NCBI RefSeq assembly: GCF_014639235.1
Contig: NZ_BMFU01000002.1
Coordinates: forward strand, 700,361-764,360
Length of the DNA: 64,000 nucleotides
From: Paenibacillus silvae
Lineage (GTDB): Bacteria > Bacillota > Bacilli > Paenibacillales > Paenibacillaceae
Reading direction: 5' to 3'
Under the pieces are notes generated by a model. It worked only from the letters and a program-made list of their open reading frames with translations. It did no database searches and was not told the origin of the DNA. Numbering within the stretch: position 1 is the first letter of the stretch; each line of letters opens with the position of its first letter. Made by a program: the position numbers and the translations under genes. Below, piece by piece: positions 61,666-64,000 of this stretch.

Positions 61666-62871
61666 TTAACCATTCGTTCCAAGTTGTTTTTTGGCAAATT
61701 TATAATGAATTAGAAGATGTGCCATAACTCCTGCTACAAGTCCCCAAAATGCACCGCCGATGCCAAACAAAGTCACATTAGCGGCTGTTGCTAAAAATGT
61801 AATCAATGCCGTCTCCCGTCCATTCGGGTCCGCCAGAGCGTTAGCCAGGCTGCCGCCGATCGTTCCAAGCAAAGCCAAGCCCGCTAATGTAGCGATAAAT
61901 GCTGCGGGAAGAATTAAAAATAATGCGGCTAAGGTGACGCCAAAAATGCCGACAGTTATGTAGAAGACTCCGCAGGCAATGCCCGCAATATAACGCTTGG
62001 ACGCATCCTCATGCGCATCTTTCCCCGTGCATATGGCTGCGGTAATGGCTGCCACGTTAAATGCATGTGAGCCGAATGGTGCAGCGATAAGTGAACCCAG
62101 GCCGGTCACCGTTAATATAGGGTTGGCACTCGTTCGAAAACCGTCATTACGGAGAACCAGCATACCTGGCATGTACTGCCCCGTCAGCGTAATAATAAAT
62201 AACGGCAGGGCTACACCGAGCAACGCTTGAATTGAGAATTCGGGAGCTGTAAATACAGGTAAAGCGACCGCCAGCTGGATGGAGCTGAAATCGGTTTTCC
62301 CCATAATCATCAGGTAGATCAGACCGAGAACCAATATACCAACGATGGCATAGCGAGATGTAAACCGTTTTAACACGATATAGGCGGTGAACAGCAGAAT
62401 AACAAGTACAGGTTCGACCTTGGCCCCTTCAAACGCTGAGATACCAAACTGGAGCAGAATTCCTGCAAGTAAACCAGAAGCGATCCCTGGCGGGATTAAT
62501 CGAACGAACCGTTCGAACAAACCAGACAAGCCCAAAATGATAAAACCAACAGCGGATACCATATAAGCACCTACGGCTTCAGAATAAGGTGTTACAGCCA
62601 GCATAGAAACAAGAAAGGCTGCGGCTGGTGTAGACCACGCTGTTATGATAGGTTCTTTGTAGCGGTAACTAAGCCATATCCCCGTGATCCCGACGCCAAT
62701 CGAAATGGACCATATCCAGGATGCGGTCATTTCCGGGCTCAACCCAGCTGCTTTGGCCGCTTGAAACACAAGAATGAAGGTCCCTCCGTAATTGACAATT
62801 ACAGAAATTAAAGCCGCGGTCACTGGTGATATTAGATCACGCCCGCGAATTCTATTAGATGCTGTTTTCAA
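61666..62871 (-). CDS. benE: BenE-family membrane transporter
   Basis: About 401 residues and roughly 12 hydrophobic helices. The motifs GGTFILVFQAAKAAGLSPE, TAWSTPAAAFLVS and AFGSHAFNVAAITAAICTG are typical of the BenE benzoate/proton symporter family. TTG start at 62871 with AGGGG six bases upstream. Benzoate degradation genes are absent around it; its place between yggS and glyA under a shared candidate MocR site suggests another cargo, perhaps a B6 vitamer or amino compound, but this is speculation. Confidence 0.87.
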   Translation of the reverse strand: MKTASNRIRGRDLISPVTAALISVIVNYGGTFILVFQAAKAAGLSPEMTASWIWSISIGVGITGIWLSYRYKEPIITAWSTPAAAFLVSMLAVTPYSEAVGAYMVSAVGFIILGLSGLFERFVRLIPPGIASGLLAGILLQFGISAFEGAKVEPVLVILLFTAYIVLKRFTSRYAIVGILVLGLIYLMIMGKTDFSSIQLAVALPVFTAPEFSIQALLGVALPLFIITLTGQYMPGMLVLRNDGFRTSANPILTVTGLGSLIAAPFGSHAFNVAAITAAICTGKDAHEDASKRYIAGIACGVFYITVGIFGVTLAALFLILPAAFIATLAGLALLGTIGGSLANALADPNGRETALITFLATAANVTLFGIGGAFWGLVAGVMAHLLIHYKFAKKQLGTNG

Positions 62872-62891
62872 TGTAAACCCCTGCCCCTCAA

Positions 62892-63635
62892 CTAATCTTC
62901 TATCTTTTTATGTTCGTTCCAGTAATATTCATCGGGCAGATAACGTGGGCCAAATACATTGGTTCCCACACGAACGATGGTCGCTCCCTCTTCAATCGCG
63001 ATACTGAAATCACCGGACATGCCCATCGATAACATTTCCATCTCGACACGTGGGATGTTTCTCTCTCTGATTTGCATGCTGAGCTGTTTCAACAAGCGAA
63101 AACATTGGCGGGTCTCATCAGCTGATGCATGCAGCTTCCCAATCGTCATTAAACCTTTTACATGAAGTGTCTCAAAATGAGATAATTGTTCAACGAGCTC
63201 CACTGCATCCTCTGGAGAAGCGCCAAATTTACTTTCTTCATAGGACGTATTGATTTGTACTAAAATGTCCATAGTCCGCTGCTCTTTCACAAGCTGGTCA
63301 TGTAAAACCTGCCCGAGCTTCAGACGATCCACGGAGTGGATCATGGTCACATATTTCACGACCTCCTTTACTTTATTCGTCTGCAGATGTCCGATAAAAT
63401 GCCATTCCAAGTCATTGGATTGCTGCATCAGAGGATACTTGTCTCGAAGTTCCTGCACCTTGTTTTCTCCAAACAGCTGTTCACCTGCTTGAACAGCCAT
63501 ATTTAACTTTTCTAGCGGCACCGTTTTGGTTGCCAAGAGCAGCTGAATATCTGCTGCATTTCGTCCAGAGACCTCGCAAGCCAACGCAATCTGCTGCCTG
63601 ACTGTCTTCAAATTTTCCTCCACTGTATTGCCCAT
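62892..63635 (-). CDS. yggS: YggS/PROSC-family PLP-binding protein
   Basis: About 247 residues, single-domain alanine-racemase-like barrel. PLP Lys in LLLATKTVP (about residue 37), the phosphate-binding region in SMGMSGDFSIAIEEGATIVRVGTNVFG, and EWHFIGHLQTNK are all present. The family has no proven enzyme activity and keeps free pyridoxal phosphate in balance. ATG at 63635 after AAAGGAG. First gene of the operon, downstream of three copies of CAATCCAT and a TATACT -10. Confidence 0.92.
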   Translation of the reverse strand: MGNTVEENLKTVRQQIALACEVSGRNAADIQLLLATKTVPLEKLNMAVQAGEQLFGENKVQELRDKYPLMQQSNDLEWHFIGHLQTNKVKEVVKYVTMIHSVDRLKLGQVLHDQLVKEQRTMDILVQINTSYEESKFGASPEDAVELVEQLSHFETLHVKGLMTIGKLHASADETRQCFRLLKQLSMQIRERNIPRVEMEMLSMGMSGDFSIAIEEGATIVRVGTNVFGPRYLPDEYYWNEHKKIED

Positions 63636-63673
63636 GCATTCTGCTCCTTTCTGTTCACCATTTTCGTTACGTC

Positions 63674-63751
63674 AGTATAACAATGAATGGATTGATTATG
63701 TATATCCAAAAACACATGAATAGAGCAATCCATAATTTGCAATCCATATTG
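63674..63751 (-). promoter_or_regulatory. yggS operon promoter with three CAATCCAT copies
   Basis: -10 TATACT at 63674-63679 (minus). CAATCCAT occurs on the minus strand at 63687-63694 in the spacer, and on the plus strand in GCAATCCATA at 63725-63734 and 63739-63748, tandem with a 14-bp period. The -35 is poor (TACATA), as expected for an activated promoter. The first tandem copy is the 14-mer shared with the mocR promoter. Confidence 0.6.
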
Positions 63752-63782
63752 TCCGAGTCCTGTTTGGAGTTTGGAGTAAAGC

Positions 63783-63827
63783 AAAAAAATCCCGCTCCGG
63801 CTAACTCAGCCAGAACGAGATTGGTTT
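63783..63827 (-). terminator. Terminator of the ribose-binding protein gene
   Basis: Minus strand: ATCTCGTTCTGGCT, five-base loop, AGCCGGAGCGGGAT with G-U pairs, then a run of seven T. Confidence 0.88.
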
Positions 63828-63848
63828 TCTACATATGCAATGCTTATT

Positions 63849-64000
63849 TTATTGATTCACGTTTTCCTTTGTTACCAGCTTCAATTCAGCCGGGATGGAT
63901 TTCTCCACCTGTTTCCCACTCAGTACATCGAGTGCCGCTTGCAGCGCAAGCTGTCCAATCAGCTCAGGCTGCTGAGCTACGGTTGCCGTGAGTTTGCCAT
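63849..64000 (-). CDS. Ribose-type ABC substrate-binding protein, C-terminal end
   Basis: Only the last 49 complete codons are in the window; the start lies to the right. The readable residues, ending ELKLVTKENVNQ and containing LTATVAQQPELIGQLALQAA, match the C-terminus of periplasmic-binding-protein family 4 proteins (RbsB-like), in particular the TVAQxPxxIG segment. The stop is TAA at 63849-63851. Not visible as an open frame with its own start in this window. Confidence 0.8.
   Translation of the reverse strand, partial: GKLTATVAQQPELIGQLALQAALDVLSGKQVEKSIPAELKLVTKENVNQ

Noticed and set aside
1..64000. CRISPR arrays, IS elements, phage genes, tRNA or rRNA genes
   Set aside because: No regularly spaced repeats, transposase motifs, phage structural proteins or cloverleaf-like sequences were seen by eye on either strand.

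Overview
The window reads as a chromosomal segment of a Paenibacillus-like Firmicute. The reasons are strong AGGAGG-type ribosome binding sites, frequent TTG and GTG starts, LplB/YtcP-type sugar permeases, YesM/YesN sensor pairs, DUF5696 and Yip1 proteins beside sugar transporters, and many xylan-active glycoside hydrolases. The genus is inferred from gene content only. No tRNA, rRNA, IS element, prophage or CRISPR array was seen.

Positions 1 to about 51,300 form a hemicellulose scavenging region. From the left: the 3' end of a GH8 exo-oligoxylanase (Rex type); a three-gene importer (929-4546) with a membrane-bound AraC-type regulator (4704-7028); a GH5 plus ricin-lectin enzyme (7355-9067); and a long minus-strand cluster (9285-22059) with two permease pairs, two solute-binding proteins and three accessory envelope proteins (NHL propeller, Yip1, DUF5696). 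A divergent AraC protein with a degenerate receiver follows (22333). Next come a solute-binding protein with a YesM/YesN pair and no permease (23199-28308), two GH43 genes (28501-31539) divergent from an AraC regulator (31749), a small membrane protein, and a lipoprotein barnase with its barstar (33335-34062). The next block runs YesN, YesM, binding protein, two permeases and a GH30 glucuronoxylanase with an inserted carbohydrate-binding module (34136-43081). It is followed by GH95 and an unassigned (alpha/alpha)-barrel-like protein (43449-47929), divergent from a paralogous AraC regulator (48086), then another AraC regulator and a GH27 enzyme (49034-51321).

Positions 51,400-64,000 are general: an MFS efflux pump with its TetR repressor, a small helical protein, a polar amino acid importer with fused binding protein and permease, a beta-lactamase-fold serine hydrolase behind four 11-bp direct repeats, a MocR regulator convergent with a yggS-benE-glyA operon, and the 3' end of a ribose-type binding protein.

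The left part probably works as a set of linked loci. Extracellular enzymes cut xylan and side chains, several ATPase-less importers take up the oligosaccharides, and intracellular-type hydrolases finish them. Seven AraC-type regulators and a series of cre boxes suggest substrate induction plus CcpA repression. Best leads: the dual-importer/NHL/Yip1/DUF5696 cluster, a 14-bp sequence shared by the mocR and yggS promoters, a 21-bp spaced repeat at three glycan loci, the GH30 enzyme with an internal binding module, and the barnase lipoprotein.
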